The notes below the pieces were generated by a model. That model was not told where the DNA came from, searched no databases, and saw nothing but the letters and a program-made list of their open reading frames with translations. Below are positions 19,540 through 27,513 of a stretch of 64,000 nt of DNA, piece by piece. Both the position numbers and the translations under genes were made by a program. Every line of letters begins with the position of its first letter. Within the stretch, counting starts at the first letter, position 1. Origin of the DNA: Akkermansia muciniphila (GTDB taxonomy: Bacteria; Verrucomicrobiota; Verrucomicrobiia; Verrucomicrobiales; Akkermansiaceae); contig NZ_FXYA01000215.1 in assembly GCF_900184965.1 (NCBI RefSeq), forward strand, positions 372,001 to 436,000, read 5' to 3'.

Positions 19540-19547
19540 GAACAATT
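19527..19547. promoter_or_regulatory. Palindromic candidate operator over the suf -35 element
   Basis: AATTGTT (19527-19533), spacer TTGCAAG, AACAATT (19541-19547): perfect 7-bp arms with a 7-base spacer. It resembles the AT-rich dyads bound by Fur-superfamily dimers, though with longer spacing than the classic 7-1-7 box. Placement over the -35 box suggests repression, possibly by the adjacent regulator. Confidence 0.45.
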
Positions 19548-19580
19548 CCTGTTATTTATTGGAGCGCGGAGAAGGACAGA

Positions 19581-19614
19581 AAAAGGGGCGGTCATCCCTG
19601 TGGATGGCCGCCCC
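19581..19614 (-). terminator. Rho-independent terminator of the rplU-rpmA transcript
   Basis: Stem GGGGCGGTCATCC (19585-19597) / GGATGGCCGCCCC (19602-19614) with a 4-base loop and one G-T pair. On the minus strand it is followed by TTTTTCTG. It begins 27 bp after the rpmA stop and ends that operon before the suf region. Confidence 0.85.
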
Positions 19615-19640
19615 TGCAGGGAGATAGAGTAATCCGTATT

Positions 19641-19904
19641 TTAGTTGGCGGCTTCAGATCCTTCCGGAGCCACATTGACGCGGCGGCCTTCGCGGTCAAA
19701 GAACACGCGGCCGTCCACCAGGGAGAAGATGGTGTAGTCACGACCCATGCCTACGCCCTTGCCGGGGTGCCACTTGGTGCCGCGCTGGCGGATGATGATG
19801 TTGCCCGCGATCACTTCCTGTCCGCCGAATTTTTTAACGCCGAGGCGCTTGCTGCGGGAGTCGCGACCGTTCTTGACAGAACCTTGACCTTTCTTGTGAG
19901 CCAT
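19641..19904 (-). CDS. rpmA: 50S ribosomal protein L27
   Basis: An 87-residue bL27 that reaches the peptidyl transferase centre. It starts [16 protein letters not shown], so it is the form without an N-terminal prosequence to be cleaved. [24 protein letters not shown] is the family core. It lies 26 bp downstream of rplU, the standard pair, and a strong terminator follows. Confidence 0.98.
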   Translation of the reverse strand: MAHKKGQGSVKNGRDSRSKRLGVKKFGGQEVIAGNIIIRQRGTKWHPGKGVGMGRDYTIFSLVDGRVFFDREGRRVNVAPEGSEAAN

Positions 19905-19930
19905 AAGATAATAAAAATTAAGGGTTGAAA

Positions 19931-20248
19931 TTAGGCGTTGATAGCAGTGATTTCCAGCTTCGTCATGGCGCGGCGGGAACCTTTTTTCTTGTGGAAGCCC
20001 TTGCGGCGCTTAAATTTGAAAGCGATGATCTTTTTGCCGCGGAACTGGCTGACCACCTTGGCGGAGACCGTAGCTCCTTCCACCATGGGGGCGCCGACGG
20101 TCACTTTTCCGTCATTTTCCACCATAAGCACCTGATCGAAGCTTGCTTCGGCCCCCTCTTCGAGGGTATTGATGCATTCAACGTCGATCACGTCGCCCGT
20201 CTGGACGCGGTACTGCTTGCCACCTGTTTTGAAAATTGCGTATGCCAT
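19931..20248 (-). CDS. rplU: 50S ribosomal protein L21
   Basis: A 105-residue bL21. [19 protein letters not shown] is the canonical start, which fixes the initiation codon at 20248 although the frame is open to 20299. [20 protein letters not shown] is the conserved C-terminal rRNA-binding segment. It is first in the rplU-rpmA operon and divergent from tsaE. Confidence 0.97.
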   Translation of the reverse strand: MAYAIFKTGGKQYRVQTGDVIDVECINTLEEGAEASFDQVLMVENDGKVTVGAPMVEGATVSAKVVSQFRGKKIIAFKFKRRKGFHKKKGSRRAMTKLEITAINA

Positions 20249-20269
20249 TGCTATCACTGTTAAGGTTCG

Positions 20270-20283
20270 CCCGCAAATGCGGG
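20270..20283 (-). promoter_or_regulatory. Small hairpin in the rplU leader
   Basis: CCCGCA (20270-20275) / TGCGGG (20278-20283) forms a compact stem at the 5' end of the expected rplU mRNA, about 20 bases before the start codon. It may stabilise the transcript or act in ribosomal autoregulation. Only the inverted repeat itself is seen. Confidence 0.35.
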
Positions 20284-20289
20284 AGCCGC

Positions 20290-20318
20290 AATAAACCATA
20301 TGACTTTATTTTAGACAA
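20290..20318 (-). promoter_or_regulatory. Putative rplU promoter
   Basis: On the minus strand TTGTCT (20318-20313) and TTTATT (20295-20290) are 17 bases apart in an AT-rich gap between rplU and the divergent tsaE. Predicted initiation near 20283 coincides with the leader hairpin. Confidence 0.4.
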
Positions 20319-20336
20319 GCAAAATTTCATGGAAAA

Positions 20337-20786
20337 ATGAGCGAATGGCATAAAATTTTTAGAAACGGCCCCGTTTTGACTCATTCCCCGGAGGAAATGA
20401 GGGAGCTGGGGAGGCAAATAGGTAAAATTTTAATGCCCGGCGAAATTCTGGGCGTGGTGGGTGAGCTGGGGGCCGGAAAGACGCACCTGACCCAGGGCAT
20501 TATGGAGGGGCTGGGGAGTTCCGAGGCGGCTGCCAGCCCGACATTTTCCCTGGTGCATGAGCATGCTGACGGACGCCTGCCGGCATGCCATTTTGATTTT
20601 TACCGGCTGAAGGATGAGTCCGAGCTGATTGGCATAGGGTGGGAAGAGTATCTGGACGGAGAGACTGTGCTCATTGTCGAATGGGCCAACCTGTTTCCGG
20701 AAGCGCTGCCGGAAGAAACCTCATGGCTGCTGCTGGAACATGAAGGAAGCTGCCTGCGCCGCGTGTCTCTGGCTCCTGCGGAATAA
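20337..20786 (+). CDS. tsaE: tRNA threonylcarbamoyladenosine biosynthesis ATPase TsaE
   Basis: A 149-residue P-loop protein of the TsaE (YjeE) family needed with TsaB and TsaD for t6A on ANN-decoding tRNAs. Walker A GELGAGKT is at 42-49, SPTFSLVHEH and the HFDFYRL motif follow, and IVEWANLFPEALP is the family's W-containing C-terminal segment. It is transcribed alone and divergent from rplU. It ends 8 bp from the convergent hydrolase gene. Confidence 0.94.
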   Translation: MSEWHKIFRNGPVLTHSPEEMRELGRQIGKILMPGEILGVVGELGAGKTHLTQGIMEGLGSSEAAASPTFSLVHEHADGRLPACHFDFYRLKDESELIGIGWEEYLDGETVLIVEWANLFPEALPEETSWLLLEHEGSCLRRVSLAPAE

Positions 20787-20794
20787 AACGGAGA

Positions 20795-21613
20795 TCAGTA
20801 CCCGATGCTTTGAGAAAACGCTTTATCAAAGCCGGGGCTGAGCCAGATGGTATTATGCATGGCTCCGGGGAATTCCTGGTAACTGACCGGTACGGAGAAA
20901 CAGTCCCGGAGCCGTTTGGCGTGGTGCGGAGGAATGACTTCATCCGCTCCCGCAGCCAGGATGCTGACAGGGCAGGCGACTTTGGGCGCGGCCAGGTCTG
21001 ACCGGAAGTGGTCCGGAAGGAGAAGCCTGACGGGCAGGTATGGGAAGAGACCGCGGGCAGTTTCCAGAAGGCTGTCAAAAGGGACCAGCAGCACCAGTTT
21101 TTTCACGTGTCTGACGGAGGCTACCTGGGTAGCGACTCCGGAACCGAGGCTTTGCCCGACCAGGATGACGTCGTCCGGCGTTCTTCCGGTTTCCTTCAGC
21201 ACGGAGTCAAGAATAGCCAGGGAGTCTCCCATGATATCCTGTTCCGTAGGAGAGCCGGTGCTGAGCCCGTACCCGCGGTAATTGACCAGGAGCTTGGCAT
21301 GGGGAAAACGGTCCAGGTAGGGAAGCATCATGGAAATATCCATGGCGTTCCCTCCGTAATATACCAGGAGGGGCTGCCCCTTTTTTTCAATAAGCCATCC
21401 GCTGAGTTTGGCCCCATTATGGTGGAAGGTGCGCCGATGCGGTTCCCAGGCGGCACGTTTTTCCAGATACGCGGTTTTGTCCTTGGGTTGGGGCGGCAGG
21501 TACACCAGGGAACGGACGGAACACTGGACGCATGCCAGAGCCAGAACCCCGGCAAGCAGAAGTGCGCACGGGATTTTCCATGTTCCCGTTTTCAGTATTC
21601 TCAGAAGATTCAT
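20795..21613 (-). CDS. Membrane-anchored alpha/beta hydrolase (BEM46-like)
   Basis: A 272-residue alpha/beta-hydrolase with one N-terminal membrane segment (about 15-33). The catalytic triad appears as Ser155 in GQSLGSG, Asp224 in AGADEVIP and His253 in GAMHNT. The oxyanion region is VYYGGNAMD and the NYRGYGLSTGSP strand is characteristic of BEM46/Abhd13-like members. The start overlaps the upstream lipoprotein gene by 4 bases. The active site is probably periplasmic given the N-terminal anchor. The substrate is unknown. Confidence 0.85.
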   Translation of the reverse strand: MNLLRILKTGTWKIPCALLLAGVLALACVQCSVRSLVYLPPQPKDKTAYLEKRAAWEPHRRTFHHNGAKLSGWLIEKKGQPLLVYYGGNAMDISMMLPYLDRFPHAKLLVNYRGYGLSTGSPTEQDIMGDSLAILDSVLKETGRTPDDVILVGQSLGSGVATQVASVRHVKKLVLLVPFDSLLETARGLFPYLPVRLLLPDHFRSDLAAPKVACPVSILAAGADEVIPPHHAKRLRDCFSVPVSYQEFPGAMHNTIWLSPGFDKAFSQSIGY

Positions 21614-22077
21614 GGGACGTTTTTTTCCGTGGTCATGGCTCCGGCTGTCCCGGAACGGAGCAGGGCTGTGCCCCGTTCCTGGCAGCTCCAGCCATTCAGG
21701 AAGGCCGTTTTTTCATTCGCGTCCGGGCGGCGTACGTCATTCAGGAGTATTTCCCGGGAGGCTGTTTTGAAATGCAGCTCCGCGGAAGCCGCTCCCTGGC
21801 AGTATGTTACTGTAGCCGTTTCCGGAACCCCTCCTGCGATTTCCAAAGTTCCTCTGCCGTCCCCCAGCGAATGGTAAAAAAGAGTCATGCCGGAATGGGG
21901 ATGCCGGATTTCCCGTTCGGAAACGGGTTCGCTTTCCCCTTCCAGGACAATCGCCGTTCTGCTGCCGTTGGGGAACCATTCCGCCTGGACGTTATCCGTT
22001 TCAAGCGTGGCGCCTCCGCGCCCGCAGGCGGAAAGAGCCGGCAGGATGCCGGGCAGTAGGAAGAATGCTGATCGCAT
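21610..22077 (-). CDS. Small lipoprotein of unknown function
   Basis: A 155-residue protein with lipobox LSAC (residues 15-18), hence a lipid-anchored envelope protein. The mature part is beta-rich and mostly polar with no motif I know. Its stop overlaps the start of the alpha/beta hydrolase gene (4 bases), so the two are translated together and may act together at the membrane. It is divergent from the GH110 gene. Confidence 0.7.
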   Translation of the reverse strand: MRSAFFLLPGILPALSACGRGGATLETDNVQAEWFPNGSRTAIVLEGESEPVSEREIRHPHSGMTLFYHSLGDGRGTLEIAGGVPETATVTYCQGAASAELHFKTASREILLNDVRRPDANEKTAFLNGWSCQERGTALLRSGTAGAMTTEKNVP

Positions 22078-22194
22078 GGAGACAGTGTCCCTGAATTCGG
22101 TATGGAAGGCAATCTCTCTTTTTCTCTGATGGAAGCTTCTGGACGATCCATATTTTTTCTGATAGAAGGAATACGGGAACGGAGTATAAAAAAT

Positions 22195-24486
22195 ATGTTC
22201 AGCCGGATGTTTTCATGGAGTTTTGTAGTTGCAGCGTGTTTGGCGGGATTATTCCCGGCACAGTCCCGGGGCGAGGAAGAAGCTGCCCAATCCGGAACCA
22301 TAGCCGTAAAAGTTCCTGCCTCCAGCCTGCTGATGACTCGCCAGGAGACGGGGGAAACCCGGTTGGACCGGTCTTTCAGTAATGCGGGGTTGAGCATAGG
22401 CGGCAAAAAATATGCCACGGGAATCGGTACGCACGCTACGTCCATGATTCCCCTGCCCGTTCCGGAAAACCCGAAAGTTTTGAGGCTGGAAGGTGCATGC
22501 GGCATTGATGACGGTGCGGATGGAGACGGAAGCGTGGAATTCCGCGTGATGAGCGGGTCCGAGGTTTTATGGAGTTCCGGCGTGATGAGGAGGGGGATGG
22601 CCGCGAAGAAGTTTTCCATTCCGGTGGCGGAAAACGGCATACGGCATCTTTACCTGATGGCCGACCGGGTGGACAATAATTCCTACGACCATGCGGACTG
22701 GGTAGATCTGGCCTGGAAGACGACAGGAAGTGGGCAGGGGATGAAAGGAGCTGTGGTGAATGCCTCTGAATTCGGCATGGTTCCCGGCGTCAGAAAAGAT
22801 CAGGGGCCGGCGCTGCGGGCTGCCGTTTCCGCTCTCCGGAGGCAGGGCGGGGGCGTTTTGAACATCCCCAGAGGCATTTACCATTTTTATCCGGAGGGGG
22901 CTTTGAACATGAGTTTCCATATTTCCAACCATGACCAGCCGCTGATTCATCCGGTGTGTGTGCCTCTGGCCGATTTGCGGAATGTCCGCGTGGAGGGCAA
23001 TGGTTCCCTGTTTCTTTTTCACGGCAAGGTGGTTCCCCTCCTGGTGATGGACAGCGAAAATGTCAGCATCAACCGTTTATCCGTGGATTACGAACGGTCC
23101 TGGTGCACGGAGGCGCGCGTCGTGAAGACGGATGACCGGTTCACGGAAGTGGAAATAGACAAAAAGGCCTACCCTTACGAAATCCGGAACAACAGGTTCG
23201 TTTTCCAGGGGAAAGGCTGGGAAGAAGGAATGGGAAGCTGCATGGCCTTTGAGAAAGGGACGGGACATATTATCGCCAATACATCGGACATCGGCTGGAA
23301 CGGGCATGTGGAGCCGCTGGGCGGGAGCCGTCTCCGTCTGTCCTGGAACCTCAGGCAGAAGGGAATCAAGCCGGGGGATACGCTGGTTCTTCGGAATTAT
23401 AACCGCCCCCATCCGGGATGCGTGGTGTACCGGGCTCGGAAAACATCACTGAATGACGTATCTCTGCACCAGAGCTCAGGCATGGCCCTGCTGGTCCAGC
23501 GATCGGAGGACTTTCGTATGAAAGGCGGCGGAGTCATGGTCAGGAAAGGCACGGGGCGCGTACACACCGCCGGAGCGGACGCGACCCATTTTTCCAATAC
23601 CCGGGGCGGAATCGTGGTGGAGAAAGCCCTGTTCGAAGGGATGATGGATGATGCCATCAATGTTCATTCCACCTGCCTGGGCGTGATGGAAGTAGTGGAC
23701 AGCCATACCCTGAAGTGCAAATACATGCATCGGCAGGCGGTGGGGTTTGAGGTGTTTCTTCCCGGTGAAAAAATCCGTTTCATCAACGGTCCTACGCTGG
23801 AACCCGGCAGAACGGCCACCGTGAAGACGGCAGTGAAAAAGAATTCCGCGGAGATGGTGATTACGGTGGAAGAGCCGCTCCCCTCCTCCGTCAGGGCCGG
23901 GGATGCCGTGGAGAATGCGGATTTTTACCCTTCCGTGGTTTTCCGCAACAATATTGTCCGCAACAACCGAGCCAGAGGATCTCTTTTTACAACGCCGGAG
24001 AGAGTGCTGGTGGAGGGCAATTTGTTTGACCATTCCTCCGGCTCCGCCATTCTATTGGCAGGGGATGCCCAGGGGTGGTATGAAAGTGGCGCCTGCCATG
24101 AAGTGGTGATCCGCAAAAATACATTCATTAATAACCTGACCTCGCGTTACCAGTTTACGAATGCCATCATTTCCATTTACCCGGAAGTCAAGCAGCTGGG
24201 GAGACAGAAGGATTACTATCATCGCAATGTGCTGATAGAAAATAATGTTTTCAAGACGTTCGATGTGCCGCTGCTGTTCGCCATTTCCACGGACAACCTC
24301 AGGTTCATCAATAATAAAGTCATTTACAATGACGAGTTTAAGGGGTGGGGGCAGAAACCTTTCCAATTCAGAAGATGCGCCAATATTCTGATTAAAGATA
24401 ACAAGGTGCTGCCTCCACGCACATGGACCCTTGAAGACTGCAAGCTGGAAAATACTCCCGCAGACCAGGTTCGTTTTGGTAAGTAA
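22195..24486 (+). CDS. GH110 exo-alpha-1,3-galactosidase with N-terminal NPCBM domain
   Basis: A 763-residue secreted glycosidase. The signal peptide covers residues 1-25 and an NPCBM-type carbohydrate-binding domain about 33-176 (LSIGGKKYATGIGTHATS, DDGADGDGSVEFRV). A right-handed beta-helix catalytic domain runs from about 185 to the end. The MMDDAINVHS segment at 483-492 with the Asp-Asp pair, and ADATHF at 461-466, are typical of GH110. The family removes terminal alpha-1,3-galactose from blood group B and related mucin structures by inversion. The ATG at 22195 is chosen because it starts the signal peptide; the frame is open to 22102. Confidence 0.87.
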   Translation: MFSRMFSWSFVVAACLAGLFPAQSRGEEEAAQSGTIAVKVPASSLLMTRQETGETRLDRSFSNAGLSIGGKKYATGIGTHATSMIPLPVPENPKVLRLEGACGIDDGADGDGSVEFRVMSGSEVLWSSGVMRRGMAAKKFSIPVAENGIRHLYLMADRVDNNSYDHADWVDLAWKTTGSGQGMKGAVVNASEFGMVPGVRKDQGPALRAAVSALRRQGGGVLNIPRGIYHFYPEGALNMSFHISNHDQPLIHPVCVPLADLRNVRVEGNGSLFLFHGKVVPLLVMDSENVSINRLSVDYERSWCTEARVVKTDDRFTEVEIDKKAYPYEIRNNRFVFQGKGWEEGMGSCMAFEKGTGHIIANTSDIGWNGHVEPLGGSRLRLSWNLRQKGIKPGDTLVLRNYNRPHPGCVVYRARKTSLNDVSLHQSSGMALLVQRSEDFRMKGGGVMVRKGTGRVHTAGADATHFSNTRGGIVVEKALFEGMMDDAINVHSTCLGVMEVVDSHTLKCKYMHRQAVGFEVFLPGEKIRFINGPTLEPGRTATVKTAVKKNSAEMVITVEEPLPSSVRAGDAVENADFYPSVVFRNNIVRNNRARGSLFTTPERVLVEGNLFDHSSGSAILLAGDAQGWYESGACHEVVIRKNTFINNLTSRYQFTNAIISIYPEVKQLGRQKDYYHRNVLIENNVFKTFDVPLLFAISTDNLRFINNKVIYNDEFKGWGQKPFQFRRCANILIKDNKVLPPRTWTLEDCKLENTPADQVRFGK

Positions 24487-24616
24487 GTTTTTTATTTTAA
24501 GCAATATTCATAGAAATTACATTTTCCCGCGGATTACATATCCGGCGGCAATATATTTTCCGGGATAAAAGCATTCAGAGCTTTTCAAAGTTGCAGAGAT
24601 AAGAAGAAAAATAAAT

Positions 24617-24650
24617 CTATTTGAATATCTGTTCATTGATATTCAAATAG
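24617..24650. repeat. 13-bp perfect inverted repeat
   Basis: CTATTTGAATATC (24617-24629) and GATATTCAAATAG (24638-24650) flank an 8-base loop. It is AT-rich, with no T-run on the plus strand, so it is more likely an operator or RNA stem than a standard terminator. Confidence 0.6.
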
Positions 24651-24664
24651 AAGTGTGATTGTTT

Positions 24665-24680
24665 TCCTGTAAAAACAGGA
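24665..24680. repeat. 6-bp hairpin TCCTGT/ACAGGA
   Basis: TCCTGT (24665-24670), loop AAAA, ACAGGA (24675-24680), 15 bases after the preceding inverted repeat. It is preceded by TTTT on the plus strand. Confidence 0.4.
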
Positions 24681-24695
24681 GCTGGAGATGCAGTC

Positions 24696-24786
24696 CCGCC
24701 ATATTGACCTGCACTATGTGCCGGGAATAGGAAAGAGCGGGGAAAGGCAATGACGAAGGCGTCAAACATGGCGGATTTTACTTTTT
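24696..24786 (+). ncRNA. Candidate structured RNA ending in a terminator-like stem
   Basis: CCGCCAT (24696-24702) plus TTGAC (24704-24708) pairs with GTCAA (24761-24765) plus ATGGCGG (24768-24774), leaving small bulges. A T-rich tail follows (ATTTTACTTTTTTG). The 52-base apical part has a GCAC/GTGC mini-stem at 24711-24721. The tail orientation points to a plus-strand transcript. This may be the end of a small RNA or of an extended GH110 mRNA. No known RNA family is recognised. Confidence 0.35.
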
Positions 24787-25166
24787 TGTTCTTCTTGTTT
24801 CCCTGAATAATCAAAATTTTTGGATTGATGAAGTTATACTGCATTGTGCGCCATGCAGCAGGAAACGGAAGGCTGCTGGATAAAGTTATTTAATATATTC
24901 TGGATATTTTTATCATCCTGTTTTTTCAGGAGGGGGCCAAAGACGCTGGTTGTTTTTTGATTGCGCCGTTTTTACTGCACGGCTGGATCTTATTGCAGGG
25001 CAGTGATGTTAACTTCTGCTTTTATGCAATGGGGACGGCAAGGACGAACGTTCCTGATTATGCCGGGAAGTGTCGTCTATCGCCGAGGTGGAATTCTTCA
25101 AACAGAGAAGCATTGATGTTTTACTGTTGTTTCAACAGTTTGAGAAGGGGCGGTGTCATTATAGGA

Positions 25167-26093
25167 ATGATGGATATTTCTTCCCGCCTGGTCAAAAGAT
25201 GCAGGAAATTTATTGAACCGTACCGGGTGACGGACGGCAGGGGATTCAAGTTGTCCCGCTATGACCCGGGCGATCTCGGCAAACTGGGCAAAGACAGCAA
25301 GAAAGAGGCCGTGGATAAGCTGGAAAAGGGCATCGAATTGCTGGCACAGCTTCAGGAAGTATTGTATGCCAGCGAGTCTTATGCTCTGCTGGTGGTGTTG
25401 CAGGCGATGGACAGCGCGGGGAAGGATGGCATTGTGAAGCATGTGATGGGAGGCGTCAATCCGCAGGGGTGCGTAGTCAGCAGCTTCAAGCAGCCTTCCA
25501 CGCTGGAGCGGAGCCATGATTTCCTGTGGCGGTGTGTAGCCCGTCTGCCCAGGCGGGGAATGATTGGCATTTTCAACCGCTCTTATTATGAAGAAGTTCT
25601 TAGCGTGCGCGTGCATCCGGAGTTTCTGGCCGGAGAGGGATTTAATCCCGCCCATGCCAAAAGTGCTTTCTGGGAGGAGAGGTTCAGGTCCATTAATAAT
25701 CTGGAACGCCACCTGCTCGCCAACAAGACGAGCATTGTGAAAATATTCCTCAATCTTTCTCCGGAGGAACAGAGAAAGCGCCTTCTGGCGCGGCTGGATA
25801 CTCCGGACAAGAACTGGAAGTTTTCAGAAGGAGATATCCACGAACGCGAATTCTGGGGCCAGTACCAGAAAGCGTATGAGGAGATGATACGCCATACCTC
25901 TTCCCGGGAGGCTCCATGGTATGTGGTGCCGGCGGACAACAAGTGGTATTCCCGGCTCGTCTGCTTGTGCGCCATTGTGGAGGCCCTGGCGGAAATGAGG
26001 TTGGAATACCCGAAGGTTTCCGGGGAATTGAAAGCGTTCTTTCCCAAATTCCGGGAGGAACTGGAACGCCCCCTGTCCGGGGGCGGGGATTAG
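25167..26093 (+). CDS. Polyphosphate kinase 2 family protein
   Basis: A PPK2-type kinase of about 308 residues, using polyphosphate to phosphorylate nucleotides (or the reverse). The P-loop MDSAGKDG is at 81-88 and FNRSYYEEVLSVRVHPEF at about 136-153 holds the lid and Walker B-like residues. WKFSEGDIHER and the C-terminal PWYVVPADNKWYSRL are standard. The ATG at 25167 or its neighbour 25170 fits the family start. The upstream in-frame extension to 24957 is not protein-like. AMP- versus ADP-preferring class cannot be called from sequence alone. Confidence 0.92.
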   Translation: MMDISSRLVKRCRKFIEPYRVTDGRGFKLSRYDPGDLGKLGKDSKKEAVDKLEKGIELLAQLQEVLYASESYALLVVLQAMDSAGKDGIVKHVMGGVNPQGCVVSSFKQPSTLERSHDFLWRCVARLPRRGMIGIFNRSYYEEVLSVRVHPEFLAGEGFNPAHAKSAFWEERFRSINNLERHLLANKTSIVKIFLNLSPEEQRKRLLARLDTPDKNWKFSEGDIHEREFWGQYQKAYEEMIRHTSSREAPWYVVPADNKWYSRLVCLCAIVEALAEMRLEYPKVSGELKAFFPKFREELERPLSGGGD

Positions 26094-26198
26094 AGAAGCA
26101 TTTGGAAACGCGGAGAGAAAAACGGCGCGTCAGCGGGAGATAGCCCTCCTTTTGGCTGCGCCGCCTTATTCCATTTCATGGCACAGATCCCGTTGCTG

Positions 26199-26642
26199 TC
26201 AGCGTCTGCGTTCCCAGGATTGCACTTTGCCGTTGATAAAGAGCACGTATCCGGTGTTTACCGGAACGTAGGTGACATCATTGTAATAAGGGTAATAGGG
26301 GCGGTAGAAGCCCGGCCCCCAGTAGGGGCCGCCCCAGTAAGGTCCGGCCCAGAAAGAGGGCGGCGGAGTGTAAACCGGCTGAAGGGAGGAATAAATCCAG
26401 CGCGTGGCGGATTTCCCGTTAAGGTTGCCTTCCGCTACGGCGGAGGGGTCCCCCCAGGCCAGGAAAACGGCCGGTGGAGACATCCCTTCCGCAATTTGCC
26501 CGGATTCCACCAGTGTTTTCTGGCTGGGCGGGAGGGAATTGAAAAGGGCCGGATTTTTCTGGATGCGTGATGCCGGGGTGGATACGCAGGAAGCAAGGCA
26601 CAGAGCGGCGGACAGGGTAGTGAAAAGTAACTTCCAACTCAT
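26199..26642 (-). CDS. Small lipoprotein with Tyr/Pro-rich C-terminal half
   Basis: A 147-residue protein with lipobox LASC (residues 16-19). The segment LVESGQIAEGMSPPAVFLAWGDPS (about 45-68) resembles the small helical domain of outer-membrane BamE/SmpA-like lipoproteins that recurs in short exported proteins. The C-terminal half is rich in Tyr, Pro, Gly and Trp (FWAGPYWGGPYWGPGFYRP). It is divergent from the exported protein at 26716 across a 73-bp gap. Function is unknown; an envelope structural role is possible. Confidence 0.75.
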   Translation of the reverse strand: MSWKLLFTTLSAALCLASCVSTPASRIQKNPALFNSLPPSQKTLVESGQIAEGMSPPAVFLAWGDPSAVAEGNLNGKSATRWIYSSLQPVYTPPPSFWAGPYWGGPYWGPGFYRPYYPYYNDVTYVPVNTGYVLFINGKVQSWERRR

Positions 26643-26674
26643 GATATGCATACGGATAACACTCACTTTGACTC

Positions 26675-26702
26675 TTGCCAAGGGTCTTTTGTTGAGTAAA
26701 AT
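26675..26702 (+). promoter_or_regulatory. Putative promoter for the 26716 gene
   Basis: TTGCCA (26675-26680) and TAAAAT (26697-26702) are 16 bases apart. Initiation near 26709 would leave a very short leader before the ATG at 26716 and would exclude the in-frame ATG at 26701. Confidence 0.4.
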
Positions 26703-26715
26703 GTACGAACACGTT

Positions 26716-27477
26716 ATGAAAGCGCTCCGCAATCTGGCTTTAACACTGATGGTCCCCGTTCTGGTTTCTTCCCTGTCCGCAGCGGAAAAGCCGGAAATAG
26801 TTGGCGAATATCTCCCGGTCGGCAAAATGGCGGAAGCCGCCGCCGTCAGCGTTGTGCTTGATGAAAGCCTGCAGCCGTTTATGGAAAAGATAGACGGCGT
26901 TTTCGCCTCCCTGCCCGACAAGGACAAGAAAGAGCTTGTCAGCCAGATTGTCCCCGGCCAGCCCGTCCCGTATGATGAACGCCTGGGCTGGACCAAGGAC
27001 GAGTATGCCAAGTATCTGGAGTGCTGGAAGCTGAAGCAGGTGCAGGAAGTAGCGCCTGTGGCCCTGGGCATTTTCGCTTCGGGAGAACGGAATATATGGG
27101 ATTTGGCTGCTGTGGCGCAGCAGGGGCCGCTGCCGATGAGCACGCTGAAGTATGATTCCAGCACCAAGTCGTGGATTTCTCCCAACGGAACCCTGTCCCT
27201 GAAAGGGGACGTGTCCTATGACGAACTGAATGTGTATGGCGCGTGGAGCGGCAAGGAATGGACGATGGAAAAGAAAACCATCCTTTCCACCCTGACGGAG
27301 ACTATCATTGCGGGCAAGAGCAAGGACGGCAAATATGCCTATTTCGTTTACAACATGTCCGAAAAGAACCCGGACAATGTTGCCATTGCCAACCAGTCCA
27401 TTGTTCTGCGCGTTCCCGTCACCCGCATCGCGGGGGACCCTTTGCTGGAGAAGGCCAAGGCCAAGGCCCGCCAGTAG
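26716..27477 (+). CDS. Exported protein of unknown function
   Basis: A 253-residue protein with a signal peptide (MKALRNLALTLMVPVLVSSLSA-AE). The mature part has no motif I recognise. It contains KYAYFVYNMSEKNPD near residue 210, a Lys/Ala-rich end, and is probably periplasmic. The ATG at 26716 is chosen over 26701 because it begins the signal peptide and lies downstream of the putative -10. It is followed 36 bp later by rsmD on the same strand. Confidence 0.7.
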   Translation: MKALRNLALTLMVPVLVSSLSAAEKPEIVGEYLPVGKMAEAAAVSVVLDESLQPFMEKIDGVFASLPDKDKKELVSQIVPGQPVPYDERLGWTKDEYAKYLECWKLKQVQEVAPVALGIFASGERNIWDLAAVAQQGPLPMSTLKYDSSTKSWISPNGTLSLKGDVSYDELNVYGAWSGKEWTMEKKTILSTLTETIIAGKSKDGKYAYFVYNMSEKNPDNVAIANQSIVLRVPVTRIAGDPLLEKAKAKARQ

Positions 27478-27513
27478 GGATATGATGTTCCTTTCATTTC
27501 CGGTAAGACAACA

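Larger units (their letters stand above)
24487..25166. other. 680-bp AT-rich intergenic region with stacked inverted repeats
   Basis: No convincing coding sequence: short frames here lack protein-like composition or a recognisable motif. The region is clearly more AT-rich than its surroundings. Three successive inverted repeats at 24617-24650, 24665-24680 and 24696-24774 are annotated separately. The last ~200 bp before the PPK2 gene show no clear promoter hexamers. It could hold a small RNA or a long leader. Confidence 0.5.

Noticed and set aside
24617-24844. 75-codon minus-strand frame in the GH110-PPK2 gap
   Set aside because: Overlaps the inverted repeats and T-rich tail; the composition is not protein-like and no ribosome site is seen.
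26199-27185. Long 328-codon minus-strand frame as one gene
   Set aside because: Only the part from 26642 onward has a lipoprotein signal; the upstream part is antisense to the 26716 gene.
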